A stretch of 45,416 bases of DNA from Pseudomonas sp. GD03858 (GCF_029840925.1 NZ_JAOCDM010000034.1:1-45416), one strand, 5' to 3'; shown: positions 35,058 through 45,264, counted from the stretch's first letter. Made by a program: numbers and translations. The notes: generated by a model not told the origin, from the sequence alone.

Positions 35058-35963
35058 ATGAACATCACGACCCGTGGCGTGCATTCGATCGATCACTACG
35101 CGTTGCATGTGCCTTCGCTGGCGCAGGCACGGCATTTTTTCGAGCACTTCGGGCTGGATGTACGTGAGCTCGACGGGCAGCTGGACATTCACGCCGCTGA
35201 CGGCCATCGCTGGGTTCGCCTGTTGCCGGGCCTTGGCAAATCGCTGGCCTGGATCACCTTCAACTGTTTTGATGCCGACCTGGCGGCCTTGCGCGAGCAG
35301 GTCGCGCGCAGCGGCGTCACCGTCGAACAAGGCGACGGTCATGGCTTCTGGTTTCGCGACCCCGACGGCAACCTGCTGCAGATCAAGGCCGGGCCCAAGA
35401 CCATGCCGGACCAGCGTCCGGCTCCCGTTCACCACGAGCGTGGCCTGCGTGGCGTGGGCAGCCGGGACACGGTGCGTCAGGTGCGGCCACGGCGCTTGTC
35501 CCATGTGCTGTTCTTTTCCCCGGATGTTTCGCGGGCCGTGCGTTTCTACGAGCGAGCGCTCGGCCTGAAACTCTCTGATCGCTCCCAGGATCTGATCGCC
35601 TTCACCCACGCCCCGCATGGTTGCGACCACCACCTGGTGGCGTTCGCCCACAGCAGTGCCAAGGGTTTCCACCATGCGGCCTGGGAGGTGTCGAGCATCG
35701 ATGAAGTAGGCAACGGTGCGCAGCAGATGGCCGCCGCCGGGTATGTCGAAGGATGGGGGACCGGCCGGCATTGCCTGGGCTCCAACTACTTCCACTACGT
35801 GCGCGATCCCTGGGGATCGTTCAACGAGTACTCCACTGAAATGGACTTCATCGAGGCTGGCAGCCAATGGCCGGCAGGTGACTTCCCGGCGCAGAGTTCG
35901 CTGTACCTCTGGGGCCCCGCGGTGCCCGACTACTTCATCCAGAACACCGAGTCGGGTGGCTGA
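35058..35963 (+). CDS. Type I extradiol dioxygenase (two VOC domains)
   Basis: The 301-residue product has two glyoxalase/VOC modules (about 6-112 and 145-262). The second holds the 2-His-1-carboxylate iron site: His149 (RLSHVLFFSPD), His206 (GFHHAAWEV) and Glu257 (FNEYSTEM). Tyr247 sits 10 residues before the Glu, matching Tyr250/Glu260 of BphC. Meta-cleavage of a catechol is therefore expected. ATG 35058 has GAGGGA 8 nt upstream. It lies between the FAH and monooxygenase genes. Confidence 0.93.
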   Translation: MNITTRGVHSIDHYALHVPSLAQARHFFEHFGLDVRELDGQLDIHAADGHRWVRLLPGLGKSLAWITFNCFDADLAALREQVARSGVTVEQGDGHGFWFRDPDGNLLQIKAGPKTMPDQRPAPVHHERGLRGVGSRDTVRQVRPRRLSHVLFFSPDVSRAVRFYERALGLKLSDRSQDLIAFTHAPHGCDHHLVAFAHSSAKGFHHAAWEVSSIDEVGNGAQQMAAAGYVEGWGTGRHCLGSNYFHYVRDPWGSFNEYSTEMDFIEAGSQWPAGDFPAQSSLYLWGPAVPDYFIQNTESGG

Positions 35964-36006
35964 CGACTCGCCCGCAACACCCTGACGCCCCTTTTCATGC
36001 GCTTTG

Positions 36007-36029
36007 GCCAACGGCTTCGGACCGTTGGC
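36007..36029 (+). other. Hairpin between the dioxygenase and monooxygenase genes
   Basis: GCCAACGG (36007-36014) pairs with CCGTTGGC (36022-36029) across a 7-nt loop in the 144-nt gap. There is no T-tract, so it is more likely an RNA-stability or processing element than a terminator. Confidence 0.45.
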
Positions 36030-36107
36030 GCGGGGTCGGCTTGCCCGCCGATCCCAGGGCAAGCGCTGGGCATTCCGATTCCAAGAACAAGAGTGCGGAG
36101 TACAACC

Positions 36108-37874
36108 ATGAAATTGCCAAACACCTCCGAAGTCATCGAGGTTCCTGTGTTGATCGTCGGAGGTGGTCCGTCTGGCCTCACGGCTTCGCTGTTGCTGTCG
36201 CGCTACGGCATTGGCAACCTGCTGATCAACAAGTACCGCTGGACCGCCAACAGCCCGCGGGCGCACATCACCAACCAGCGCACCATGGAGGTTTTTCGTG
36301 ATGCGGGCGTCGAGCCTCAGGTGGTCGCCGCCGCCAGCCCTCACGAGCTGATGGCCAATAACGTCTGGGCCACCAGCTTCAGCGGGCAGGAGCTGGGGCG
36401 TCTGCTGACCTGGGGCAATGCCATCGAGCGCAAGTCCGACTATGAGCTGGCCAGCCCATCGGCCATGTGCAACATCCCCCAGCACCTGATGGAACCGATC
36501 CTGGCCAATGAGGCGCTGCGCGCTGGCAGCGAGATGCGTTTCAACAACGAACTGCTCGACTTTACCCAGGATGCCGATGGCGTCACCGCGCGGGTGCTCG
36601 ATCGCGGGACCGGGCGCGAATTCACCGTGCGCGCGCAATACATGATCGGTGCCGATGGCGCTCGCAGCCGAGTGATGGAGGTGCTGGGCATCCCGTTGCA
36701 GGGCGAGACGGGCCTGGGCTGCGCGGTCAACGCCTGGCTGCGGGCTGACCTGCGGCGGTACTGCGAGAGTCGCCCGGGCGTCTTGTACTGGATGGTGCAG
36801 CCAGGCAACGACTACTGGGTAGGCAGCGGGACTTTCATCTGCGTGCGCCCGTGGGACGAGTGGGTGATGCTGTACATGTACGACCCGGCACAGGGGGAGC
36901 CGGACTTGAGCGAGGCTGCGGTGATCGAGCGCGCCCGGCGGGTGATCGGCGATGCCGATATCCCGGTGGAGGTCTTGGCCACCAGCAAATGGCAGATCAA
37001 CCATGTCGTCGCCGATCGCTACGCTGAAGGCCGGGTGTTCTGTTGTGGCGATGCCGTGCACCGGCACCCACCGGCCAACGGGCTGGGCACCAATACCTCG
37101 GTGCAGGATGCCTACAACCTCGCCTGGAAGCTGGCCATGACGCTCAAGGGCGAGGCAGGCCCGGGGCTGCTCGACAGCTACAGCCAGGAGCGCCAGCCGG
37201 TGGGGCGCCAAGTGGTGGACCGAGCCATGGCCAGCGTGTGCAACATGCTGCCGATCGCCAATGCCTTGGGCTTCAAGCCCGGCCAGAGCGAGGCTGACGG
37301 CTGGGCGAGCCTGAATGAATTGAAGGTCGACAGCCCGACGGGGCGCGAGCGTCGGGCCGCCCTGGAGCAGGCCATCCAGTTGCAGCATTACCAGTTCAGT
37401 TGCCACGGCGTGGAGCTGGGCCAGCGCTACGCCAATTGTGCCGTGCTGGGCGACGGCAGCGAGGCGCCGGCGTACACCCGTGACCCGGAGCTGTATTACC
37501 AGCCCACCACCTGGCCGGGCGCGCACCTGCCTCATGCCTGGCTGCATGATGACACTGGCCGAACCCGGTCGACGCTGGATATCTGCGGCCACGGGCGCAT
37601 GACCCTGCTTACCGGCTATGGCGGCGAGGCCTGGTGCCGTGCCGCCGAGTCGGTCGCGCGGGAGTTGGGCATCGACCTGGCGGTGCGCCGCATTGGCCTG
37701 GGGCTGGAGTACACCGACAGCTACGGCGACTGGGCGCGCCTGCGCTGGGTCGGCGAGGACGGCTGCGTGCTGGTGCGTCCCGACCAGCATGTCGCCTGGC
37801 GTGCGCAAAGTGCATCGGCCACCGCCGAGGCGGATCTGTTGCAAGCGTTGCGGGCTGTGCTGGCCCGCCACTGA
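36108..37874 (+). CDS. FAD-dependent aromatic monooxygenase (TfdB-like)
   Basis: The 588-residue flavoprotein hydroxylase has the FAD-binding VLIVGGGPSGLTASLLL (GxGxxG at 18-23), the GADGARSRV motif, and CGDAVHRHPPANGLGTN followed by SVQDAYNLAWKLA, the pattern of phenol and 2,4-dichlorophenol 6-monooxygenases. A thioredoxin-like C-terminal domain follows (about 430-588). It should hydroxylate a phenol to a catechol using NAD(P)H and O2, feeding the upstream dioxygenase. ATG 36108 has CGGAG 7 nt upstream. The natural substrate is unknown. Confidence 0.93.
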   Translation: MKLPNTSEVIEVPVLIVGGGPSGLTASLLLSRYGIGNLLINKYRWTANSPRAHITNQRTMEVFRDAGVEPQVVAAASPHELMANNVWATSFSGQELGRLLTWGNAIERKSDYELASPSAMCNIPQHLMEPILANEALRAGSEMRFNNELLDFTQDADGVTARVLDRGTGREFTVRAQYMIGADGARSRVMEVLGIPLQGETGLGCAVNAWLRADLRRYCESRPGVLYWMVQPGNDYWVGSGTFICVRPWDEWVMLYMYDPAQGEPDLSEAAVIERARRVIGDADIPVEVLATSKWQINHVVADRYAEGRVFCCGDAVHRHPPANGLGTNTSVQDAYNLAWKLAMTLKGEAGPGLLDSYSQERQPVGRQVVDRAMASVCNMLPIANALGFKPGQSEADGWASLNELKVDSPTGRERRAALEQAIQLQHYQFSCHGVELGQRYANCAVLGDGSEAPAYTRDPELYYQPTTWPGAHLPHAWLHDDTGRTRSTLDICGHGRMTLLTGYGGEAWCRAAESVARELGIDLAVRRIGLGLEYTDSYGDWARLRWVGEDGCVLVRPDQHVAWRAQSASATAEADLLQALRAVLARH

Positions 37875-37904
37875 GTCTGTTCCTGTTCCATGAGCCCCTC
37901 CCGT

Positions 37905-37922
37905 CTGGCCGGCAACGGCCAG
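37905..37922 (+). other. Hairpin between the monooxygenase and porin genes
   Basis: CTGGCCG-GCAA-CGGCCAG is a perfect 7-bp stem with a 4-nt loop in the 129-nt gap. It is nested in a wider imperfect palindrome (about 37892-37969). There is no T-tract. Partial termination or RNA stabilisation is possible. Confidence 0.4.
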
Positions 37923-38003
37923 GCTCGCGAGCGTGTGTCCCCCACGAAGGGTATCCCGGGACGGGGCTCGCCACTTTGCTGAAAACAATAACAAGAGGCA
38001 GCC

Positions 38004-39362
38004 ATGTCGAAGAAAGTACTGCTCTGCGCGAGCGCCAGCCTGTTCGCGCTGGTAACCCTGAGTGCAAGGGCCGAGGTGGAGGAAAAGGGGGAGGGCGCGT
38101 TGGCGCGCTGGCTGCTTGGCCCGGAACTGGAACGTGACCATGGCATCCGGATTTCCGGCCTGCTGGACATCGGCTACGCGCGCAACAACCGCTCCAGCCA
38201 TGACGAGCGCGAAGACGGCTTGAGCAACCTGCCGCTGACCGGCTTTTCCGACGAGGGCTTCGAACTGGCCTCCGTGCACCTGTTCGCCGACAAGGCGCTG
38301 GTGGCCAACGTGGTGCCGAGGGTCACACCGTTACCTGGGCCCAAGCCCGAGGACGTGTCCTTTGGCTTCAGCGTGGAAACCTTGCATGGGCGCAATGCCC
38401 AGTTCGCCCGCACCTTTGGCTGGGACATGCACTGGCCGGCCAACTCACCCGGTGATGACGACCCCGAGCGGGCCAGGCGCGACAAGGAACGATTCCTCGC
38501 CACGCCCAACCTGTTCGCGTCGCTGTACCTGCCCTACGGCCCAGGCGTGAGCCTGATCGCCGGAATCTTCGGCCCGGCCCTGGGCTACGAGATCCCGCCG
38601 AACATCCGCGAGGCGCGCAACCCGTTCGCCAGCAAGACCTATGCATTCGTCTCCGAGCCCAGCACCGTGGCTGGCGTATTGGCCAGCACCCGGTTGTTCA
38701 ACGGCGACAGTGGCATCCTCGGCGCGGAGCTGGGGGGCGTGCAGGGGCGCAACAACCTGCGTGACAACAACGGCGGCAAGTCGATGCTGGGCGCCGTGCG
38801 CTGGCGTACGGCGGACATGCAGACCTGGGTCGACTACGAGTTCATGGTCGGCAACGAGGAGAACCATGATCTGGACGACGTGCAGGCGCCCAGCGCGCGC
38901 CTGGTGTCCGCTGACGGGCAACTGCGCCAGCAGCACTCGCTCAACGCCTGGCATGCCTTCGACACGCGCTGGTCCATGGGCGGTGAGCTGGTCCATGGCC
39001 GCCAGTCGGGCGACGGCAAGGCCGGTACCGTCGATATCGTCACCGGGCCTGGTTTCGCTGGCGCGTCCTGGTGGGGGGTGAACGGTGTCGTCACCTACCA
39101 GTACCGCAAGGACTTGGCGTTCTCCGCCCGTGGCGAACATTTCCGCGACCGTGACGCTTTCGTGCTGTTCCCCACCACCAGCGGCCGCGGCGATTTCAAT
39201 GCCGTGACGGTCGGCTTTCGTTGGGATGTCACACGCCATGTCAGCATCCGGCCCGAACTGCGTTACGACTGGTTCGAGCCGGTCGAGCACGACCGTGTCT
39301 ATGGCAATGGCCGCGACCGGACCCAGTTGAGTGGCCTGGTCGAAGCCCTGGTCTATTTCTGA
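38004..39362 (+). CDS. BBP2/OmpL-like outer-membrane beta-barrel porin
   Basis: The 452-residue product has a signal peptide ending near SARA. Its barrel starts with GIRISGLLDIGYARNN and contains VSLIAGIFGPALGYE and RGEHFRDRDAF, ending in GLVEALVYF with a C-terminal aromatic. This fits the putative beta-barrel porin-2 family found beside catabolic operons. It is probably the outer-membrane uptake channel for the aromatic substrate of this cluster. ATG 38004 has AAGAGG 5 nt upstream. Confidence 0.88.
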   Translation: MSKKVLLCASASLFALVTLSARAEVEEKGEGALARWLLGPELERDHGIRISGLLDIGYARNNRSSHDEREDGLSNLPLTGFSDEGFELASVHLFADKALVANVVPRVTPLPGPKPEDVSFGFSVETLHGRNAQFARTFGWDMHWPANSPGDDDPERARRDKERFLATPNLFASLYLPYGPGVSLIAGIFGPALGYEIPPNIREARNPFASKTYAFVSEPSTVAGVLASTRLFNGDSGILGAELGGVQGRNNLRDNNGGKSMLGAVRWRTADMQTWVDYEFMVGNEENHDLDDVQAPSARLVSADGQLRQQHSLNAWHAFDTRWSMGGELVHGRQSGDGKAGTVDIVTGPGFAGASWWGVNGVVTYQYRKDLAFSARGEHFRDRDAFVLFPTTSGRGDFNAVTVGFRWDVTRHVSIRPELRYDWFEPVEHDRVYGNGRDRTQLSGLVEALVYF

Positions 39363-39528
39363 GCCGACAACCCAATCTTTTCAGTCGATGTCCCTTTCAT
39401 CCATGCCCATGGCGACAGAGGGGCACTTGTCCTGGATCTTCTGGGCTGGGGCGCGCAGGTTTTCGGTACTGACAGGTGTAGCTCTTGTGTTGTCGCGACG
39501 AAGGGGGCTGTTCAGTGTGCTTCGAAAA

Positions 39529-39544
39529 GAGTACAAATGTACTC
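39529..39544. promoter_or_regulatory. LexA2 operator overlapping the lexA2 start
   Basis: GAGTAC-AAAT-GTACTC is a perfect 6-4-6 palindrome matching the AGTAC-N4-G(T)ACT motif type known for LexA2 of P. putida, which is distinct from the classical CTG-N10-CAG box. It covers the ATG at 39537. The likely effect is autorepression of the whole lexA2-imuA-imuB-dnaE2 operon until RecA-driven LexA2 self-cleavage. Confidence 0.85.
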
Positions 39545-40154
39545 CATGGACACTCTATCCCCCAAACGCCGCGCCATTCTCGATTTCATTCGCGAGCGCA
39601 TCACCGATCAGGGCCAGCCACCGTCGCTGGCCGACATCGCCGAGCGCTTCGGTTTCGCTTCGCGCAGCGTGGCGCGCAAGCACATCACCGCCCTGTGCCA
39701 GGCCGGCTTCATCGACGTCACGCCCAACCAGGCGCGTGGCATCCGCCTGGCCGAGCCGTTGCGCCGGCCGGAAATACTCGAAGTGCCAGTGCTCGGCCAG
39801 GTCGCCGCCGGCGCCCCGATCGGCCCCGACCTGGATATCCACGAGCAGTTGCTGCTCGATCCCAGCCTGTTCCGGCGCACGCCCGACTACCTGCTCAAGG
39901 TGCGCGGCGACTCGATGATCGACGACGGTATCTTCGATGGCGACCTGGTCGGCATCCGCCAGCAGGGCGAGGCCCGTGACGGTCAGATCGTCGTCGCCCG
40001 GCTCGATGGCGAGGTGACCATCAAGCGCCTGCAGCGCACCGCTGACGGCTATCGCCTGTTGCCGCGCAACCCCGCCTATGCCCCCATCGACGTGAGCTCC
40101 GCGCGCGAGTTCTTCATCGAGGGCGTGTTCTGCGGCCTGCTGAGGCGTGACTGA
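39537..40154 (+). CDS. lexA2: LexA2 repressor
   Basis: The 205-residue SOS repressor has a winged helix at 1-72 (PSLADIAERFGFASRSVARK) and a self-cleaving S24 domain. The Ala91-Gly92 scissile bond is in QVAAGAP, nucleophile Ser126 is in RGDSMID, and Lys163 is in VTIKRL. All catalytic parts are intact. ATG 39537 has AAGAG 5 nt upstream but lies in the operator; ATG 39546 (MDTLSPKRR) is a real alternative. The stop overlaps the imuA start by 1 nt (TGATG). Confidence 0.95.
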   Translation: MYSMDTLSPKRRAILDFIRERITDQGQPPSLADIAERFGFASRSVARKHITALCQAGFIDVTPNQARGIRLAEPLRRPEILEVPVLGQVAAGAPIGPDLDIHEQLLLDPSLFRRTPDYLLKVRGDSMIDDGIFDGDLVGIRQQGEARDGQIVVARLDGEVTIKRLQRTADGYRLLPRNPAYAPIDVSSAREFFIEGVFCGLLRRD

Positions 40155-40768
40155 TGGGCGCGGTGGTGGCGCTCGAGCGCCTGCTCGACCAGCGCCAGGT
40201 CTGGCGCGGGCGGCAGGTACAGGCACGCCCGTCGGGGCTGCAGCCCAGCGGCCATGCGGCGCTCGATGCCTGCCTGCCGGATGGCGGCTGGCCGGTGGCG
40301 GCGCTGAGCGAGCTGCTGCTGGCCAGCCCTGGCTGTGGCGAGCTGCAACTGCTCTGGCCCACGCTGGCCCGGCTGACCGGGGCGGGCGAACGGGTGGTGC
40401 TGGTGGCGCCGCCCTTCGTTCCCTATGCGCCGGCCTGGCAGGCCGCGGGGGTCGACCTGCGCTGGCTGGTGCAGGTCGACGCTGACGCTCAGGATGCCTT
40501 GTGGGCGACCGAGCAGTGCCTGCGTTCGGGCAGCTGCGCGGCGGTGCTGTGTTGGCCGCAGCGCGCGGATGACCGAGCGCTGCGTCGTTTGCAGGTGGCC
40601 GCGGAAACCGGCGCGGCCCTGGCGTTCGCCTGCCGCCCACAGCAGGCCGCGCTGAATCCGTCACCCGCCGCCCTGCGCATCGCCCTCGACAGCCGCCCGG
40701 CGCAATGGCGCGTGCTCAAGTGCCGTGGCGGCCTGCCGCCCGTCACGCCCATCGCCTGGCGAGGGTGA
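40154..40768 (+). CDS. imuA: ImuA, RecA/SulA-like mutasome protein
   Basis: The 204-residue protein is related to the SulA/RecA fold and lacks a full Walker A motif, as usual for ImuA. N-terminal VWRGRQVQARPSG and the LPDGGWPVAALSELLL block are typical of the family, as is the C-terminal CRGG. It acts with ImuB and DnaE2 in error-prone translesion synthesis. It is coupled to lexA2 by TGATG and lies 6 nt from imuB. Confidence 0.92.
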   Translation: MGAVVALERLLDQRQVWRGRQVQARPSGLQPSGHAALDACLPDGGWPVAALSELLLASPGCGELQLLWPTLARLTGAGERVVLVAPPFVPYAPAWQAAGVDLRWLVQVDADAQDALWATEQCLRSGSCAAVLCWPQRADDRALRRLQVAAETGAALAFACRPQQAALNPSPAALRIALDSRPAQWRVLKCRGGLPPVTPIAWRG

Positions 40769-40774
40769 TGCGCC

Positions 40775-42193
40775 ATGCTCTGGGCTTGCATCCTGTTGCC
40801 ACAGCTGGCGCTGGACACCGTGCTGCGCGAGCGTGACGACCCTGACACGCCGCTGGCGCTGATCGGCGGGCCGGCCCCGCGTCGCGTGCTTCAGGCGGTC
40901 AACGATGCCGCCGGCGCGCTGGGCCTGCGCGCCGGGCAGACCTTGACCGCTGCCCGCGCCCTGGCCGACGGGTTCACGTGCGTCGAAGTCGACCCGGCGC
41001 GCATCGAGCAACTGCAACAACTGCTCGCCGCCTGGGCCTATCGCTTCAGCGCCCAGGTCAGCCTGCACTACCCCCGTGCCTTGTTGCTGGAGGTCGGCTC
41101 GAGCCTGCAACTGTTCGGGTCCTGGCCGTTGCTCGAGGCTCGCCTGCGCCAGGAACTGGCGGAACTGGGGCTGCGCCAGCGCATCGTCCTGGCCAGCAAC
41201 CCGGTGGCGGCGCGCGTGCTTGCCAATGGCTACGACGGCCTGGCCCTGACCTGCCCGGATGCGACCCGCAGCACGCTGCTGAGCCTGCCTGTCGAACGTG
41301 CCGGCTTGCCGGCGGAGGCGGTCGAGGCCTTTGCCCGCATGGGCCTGCGCCAGCTGGGACAGGTGCTGGCCTTGCCACGCGAGGCGCTGGCCAGGCGTTT
41401 CAGTGCCCAGGTGCAACTGCATCTGGACCAGTTGCTTGGCCTGCGCACGCTGGGGCTGGACTTCTACCAGCCGCCCGATCGCTTCGAGGCTCGGCTCGAA
41501 TTGAACTTCGATGTCGAGTCGCACCAGGCGTTGCTGTTTCCCTTGCGGCGCCTGGTCAACGACCTGGCGGCCTTCCTCGCCGGGCGTGACTGCGGGGTGC
41601 AGCGTTTCGTGCTGCACCTGGAGCACGCCGACGGCAAGGACACGCTGCTGCAGGTTGGCCTGCTGGCGGCCGAGCGCGACGCCACGCTGCTGTTCGAGCT
41701 GGCGCGTGGGCGCCTGGAGCCACTGCGCATCCCGGCGCCGGTGCGCAACTTGCGGTTGGTCGCCGCCGATCTGCCACCTTTCGTGCCTCAGCGCCAGACG
41801 TTGTTCGATCCGCGCCGGCAACAGGCCCAGCCTTGGGAGCAACTGCGCGAGCGCTTGCGCGCCCGGCTCGGCGATGAGGCGGTCAAGGGCGTGCGGGCCG
41901 AGTCGGACCATCGCCCCGAATGCGCCTGGCAAGGGGCCGAGCAAGGTGCGGCGGGGCGGCTGGTGATGGCGCCCGGCAGTCGCCCCGGGTGGTTGCTGCC
42001 CGAGCCCCAGCCCCTGTCCGAGGCCGGTCTGCAATTGCTGGGGCCGGCCGAGCGTATCGAGTCCGGGTGGTGGGACGGTGGTGATGTGCGGCGCGATTAT
42101 TACCGCATCGAAACCCACAATGGCCTGCGCGGCTGGGCCTTCCGAGACCTGGCCGCTCCCGGGCCGCTGTGGCTGCAAGGCTGGTTCGCATGA
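40775..42193 (+). CDS. imuB: ImuB, catalytically inactive Y-family polymerase homologue
   Basis: The 472-residue product has Y-family architecture, but the catalytic acids are missing. Where DinB has DMDCFFASVE, ImuB has [11 protein letters not shown], and the second acid motif reads [13 protein letters not shown]. Such ImuB proteins act as hubs linking ImuA, DnaE2 and the beta clamp. Its last codons overlap the dnaE2 start (ATGA). Confidence 0.94.
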   Translation: MLWACILLPQLALDTVLRERDDPDTPLALIGGPAPRRVLQAVNDAAGALGLRAGQTLTAARALADGFTCVEVDPARIEQLQQLLAAWAYRFSAQVSLHYPRALLLEVGSSLQLFGSWPLLEARLRQELAELGLRQRIVLASNPVAARVLANGYDGLALTCPDATRSTLLSLPVERAGLPAEAVEAFARMGLRQLGQVLALPREALARRFSAQVQLHLDQLLGLRTLGLDFYQPPDRFEARLELNFDVESHQALLFPLRRLVNDLAAFLAGRDCGVQRFVLHLEHADGKDTLLQVGLLAAERDATLLFELARGRLEPLRIPAPVRNLRLVAADLPPFVPQRQTLFDPRRQQAQPWEQLRERLRARLGDEAVKGVRAESDHRPECAWQGAEQGAAGRLVMAPGSRPGWLLPEPQPLSEAGLQLLGPAERIESGWWDGGDVRRDYYRIETHNGLRGWAFRDLAAPGPLWLQGWFA

Positions 42194-45100
42194 ACCACCA
42201 GGGTTACGCGGAGCTGCACTGCCTGTCGAACTTCAGCTTCCAGCGCGGAGCCTCCAGTGCCGATGAGCTGTTCCGCCGTGCCCGAGAGCAGGGCTACCAG
42301 GCGCTGGCGATCACCGACGAATGCACCCTGGCGGGCATCGTCCGCGCCTGGCAGGCGGCCAAGACGCACCAGGTGCGACTGATCATCGGTAGCGAGGTCC
42401 GGGTCCATCAGGGGCCGAAGCTGATCCTGCTGGTGCAGGATCTCACCGGCTACCAGAACCTGTGCGCGCTGATCACCCACGCCCGACGGCGGGCGCCGAA
42501 GGGACAGTACCGATTGCTGGTCGAAGACCTCCAGGCCCATCACCAGGGCTTGCTGGCGCTGTGGGTGGCAGAGCCGGACGAGCATGTCATCGAGCGATTG
42601 CGGGCGACCTTCGGCGAGCGGCTGTGGCTGGCGGCGCATCTGCACCGGGGGGCCGACGACGTCGCGCGCCTCGCCGGCCTGCAGGCGCTGGGCCGGCGCC
42701 TGGCGATTCCCCTGGTGGCGTGTGGCGATGTGCACATGCATGCGCGCGGGCGCCGTGCGTTGCAGGACTGCATGACCGCCATCCGCGAGCGCTGCACGGT
42801 GGCCGAGGCCGGGCCGTTCCTGTTCGCCAACGGCGAGCGCCACCTGAGGTCGCTGGAGCAGCTGCGCGAGCTGTATCCCGAAGCGTTGCTGACAACTACC
42901 CTGGCGATCGCCGAACGCTGCACGTTCGACCTTGCCGAATTGAAGTACCAGTATCCGCGCGAGCTGGTGCCCGAGGGCCACACGCCGGCCAGCTGGCTGC
43001 GTACCCTGTGCGAGCGCGGCCTGCCCGAGCGCTGGCCCCAGGGGGCCGGCGACAAGGTTCGCGCGGTGCTGGACAAGGAGCTGGCACTGATCGAGGAACT
43101 GGGCTACGAAAGCTACTTCCTCACGGTCCACGATATCGTCGCTTTCGCCCGTGGCCAGCGCATCCTCTGCCAAGGTCGGGGCTCGGCGGCCAACTCGGTG
43201 GTGTGCTTCGTGCTCGGCATCACCGAACTCGATCCCATGACGCACCGCCTGCTGTTCGAGCGCTTCCTGTCCCGGGAGCGCAATGAGCCACCGGATATCG
43301 ACGTGGACTTCGAGCACGACCGTCGCGAAGAGGTGATCCAGTACGTGTTTCGCCGCTATGGCCGGCACCGCGCCGCGCTGACCGCGGTGGTCAGCAGCTA
43401 CCACGCCGCGGGCGCGGTACGCGACGTGGCGCGGGTGCTCGGCTTGCCGGCCGACCAGGTGGACGCCCTGGCCAAGTGTTGCGGGCGCTGGAACGACCGC
43501 GTTCCTGACGCCGGGCGGCTGGCCGAGGCCGGTTTCGACGCGCAGAGTCCGTCGCTGCGGCGCATCCTGGTGCTGGCGGAGCAGTTGATAGGCTTCCCTC
43601 GACACCTGTCGCAGCATCCGGGTGGTTTCGTCATTTCCGAGCAGCCCCTGGATCAGCTGGTACCGGTCGAGAACGCCGCAATGGCCGAACGCACGGTGAT
43701 CCAGTGGGACAAGGACGACCTGGACATGGTCGGCCTGCTCAAGGTCGATGTGCTCGCGCTGGGCATGCTCAGCGCGCTGCGCCGCTGCTTCGACCTGATC
43801 GCCCGGCACCGGGGCCGGCACTACAGCCTGGCGACCCTGCCCAAGGAGGATGCGGCCACCTACGCCATGATCGGTCGCGCCGAGACCATGGGCGTGTTCC
43901 AGATCGAGTCGCGGGCGCAGATGGCCATGTTGCCCAGGCTCAAGCCCGTCGAGTTCTATGACCTGGTGATCGAGGTGGCCATCGTGCGTCCCGGGCCGAT
44001 TCAGGGCGACATGGTTCATCCGTTTCTGCGCCGCAGGCTCAAGCAGGAGCCGGTCACCTATCCTTCGGAGAAATTGCAGGAGGTCTTCCAGCGCACCTTG
44101 GGCGTCCCCCTGTTTCAGGAGCAGGTGATGGAGCTGGCGATGGTCGCCGCCGACTACAGTCCGGGCGAGGCCGACCAGCTGCGCCGCAGCATGGCCGCCT
44201 GGAAGCGTCATGGTGGTCTGGAGCCGCATCGCCAGCGGCTGATCGACGGCATGCTGCGCAACGGCTATGAGCGGGCTTTCGCTGAACGTATCTTCGAGCA
44301 GATCAAGGGCTTTGGCAGTTACGGTTTTCCTGAGTCCCATGCCGCCAGTTTCGCCTTGCTGTGCTATGCCAGCAGTTGGTTGAAGTGCCACGAGCCGGCC
44401 ATTTTCACCTGCGCCCTGGTCAACAGCTGGCCGATGGGCTTCTACAGTCCCGATCAGTTGTTGCAGGAAGCTCGTCGCCAAGGCGTCGAGGTGCGCCCCG
44501 TGGATGTGTTCCATAGCGAGTGGGACTGCACGTTGGAGCCCGTGGGCGAGGGCGCGCTGGCCATTCGCCTGGGCTTGCGCCAGATTCGGGGCTTCAGCGA
44601 AGGGGATGCCGAGCGGTTGCGCCAAGCCAGGACCGAGCGAACGTGGCGCGATGTCGAAGACCTGTGCCTGCGGGCTGGGCTCGATGCCCGTGCCCGCGCC
44701 CGCCTGGCCGATGCCGGGGCGTTGCGCGGGCTGGCCGGTAACCGGCACCAGGCCCGTTGGCAAGTGGCGGCGGTGCAAGCGCAGTTGCCGCTGTTCGCCC
44801 AGGTCGAGCCGCAGCCCGAGCAGGCGGTCGAGTTGCCGGCACCGAGCGTGGGTGAGGATCTGCTCGCTGACTATGTCTCGCTCGGCACCACCCTTGGCCC
44901 GCATCCATTGCGGTTGCTGCGTTCGCGTTTGCGCGCACTGGGTTGTCGCAGCTCGCGGGAGCTGACGGATGTCGAGCATGGCGACAACATCGCGGTGGCC
45001 GGGATCGTGGTCGGCCGGCAGCGGCCCGGGACGGCCAGCGGGGTGACGTTCGTCACCCTCGAGGACGAGCACGGCATGGTCAACGTGGTGGTCTGGCGGG

Positions 45101-45264
45101 ATCTGGCCGAGCGCCAGCGGCGGGCACTGGTGGGGTCGCGACTGCTGAAGGTGAGCGGGCGGCTGGAACAGGAAAGCGGGGTGCGACACCTGATTGCGCG
45201 GCGATTGGAAGATCTCAGCCCGTTGTTGCAGGGGCTGGATGTGCGCAGTCGGGATTTTCACTAG
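42190..45264 (+). CDS. dnaE2: Error-prone DNA polymerase III alpha subunit DnaE2 (ImuC)
   Basis: The 1024-residue C-family polymerase begins with a PHP domain in which the early His motif is changed ([10 protein letters not shown]), as in DnaE2. The palm holds the catalytic aspartates in [14 protein letters not shown], preceded by [13 protein letters not shown]-terminal OB-fold follows (about 930-1010: [32 protein letters not shown]). QLPLF at residues 865-869, just before the OB-fold, fits a beta-clamp-binding pentapeptide. ATG 42190 overlaps the imuB stop. It is the last gene of the SOS operon. Confidence 0.97.
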   Translation: MNHQGYAELHCLSNFSFQRGASSADELFRRAREQGYQALAITDECTLAGIVRAWQAAKTHQVRLIIGSEVRVHQGPKLILLVQDLTGYQNLCALITHARRRAPKGQYRLLVEDLQAHHQGLLALWVAEPDEHVIERLRATFGERLWLAAHLHRGADDVARLAGLQALGRRLAIPLVACGDVHMHARGRRALQDCMTAIRERCTVAEAGPFLFANGERHLRSLEQLRELYPEALLTTTLAIAERCTFDLAELKYQYPRELVPEGHTPASWLRTLCERGLPERWPQGAGDKVRAVLDKELALIEELGYESYFLTVHDIVAFARGQRILCQGRGSAANSVVCFVLGITELDPMTHRLLFERFLSRERNEPPDIDVDFEHDRREEVIQYVFRRYGRHRAALTAVVSSYHAAGAVRDVARVLGLPADQVDALAKCCGRWNDRVPDAGRLAEAGFDAQSPSLRRILVLAEQLIGFPRHLSQHPGGFVISEQPLDQLVPVENAAMAERTVIQWDKDDLDMVGLLKVDVLALGMLSALRRCFDLIARHRGRHYSLATLPKEDAATYAMIGRAETMGVFQIESRAQMAMLPRLKPVEFYDLVIEVAIVRPGPIQGDMVHPFLRRRLKQEPVTYPSEKLQEVFQRTLGVPLFQEQVMELAMVAADYSPGEADQLRRSMAAWKRHGGLEPHRQRLIDGMLRNGYERAFAERIFEQIKGFGSYGFPESHAASFALLCYASSWLKCHEPAIFTCALVNSWPMGFYSPDQLLQEARRQGVEVRPVDVFHSEWDCTLEPVGEGALAIRLGLRQIRGFSEGDAERLRQARTERTWRDVEDLCLRAGLDARARARLADAGALRGLAGNRHQARWQVAAVQAQLPLFAQVEPQPEQAVELPAPSVGEDLLADYVSLGTTLGPHPLRLLRSRLRALGCRSSRELTDVEHGDNIAVAGIVVGRQRPGTASGVTFVTLEDEHGMVNVVVWRDLAERQRRALVGSRLLKVSGRLEQESGVRHLIARRLEDLSPLLQGLDVRSRDFH

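Noticed and set aside
34989..38279. Minus-strand frame of 1096 codons across the aromatic cluster
   Set aside because: It spans three intergenic regions and opposes three well-supported enzymes, so it is a GC-driven artefact.
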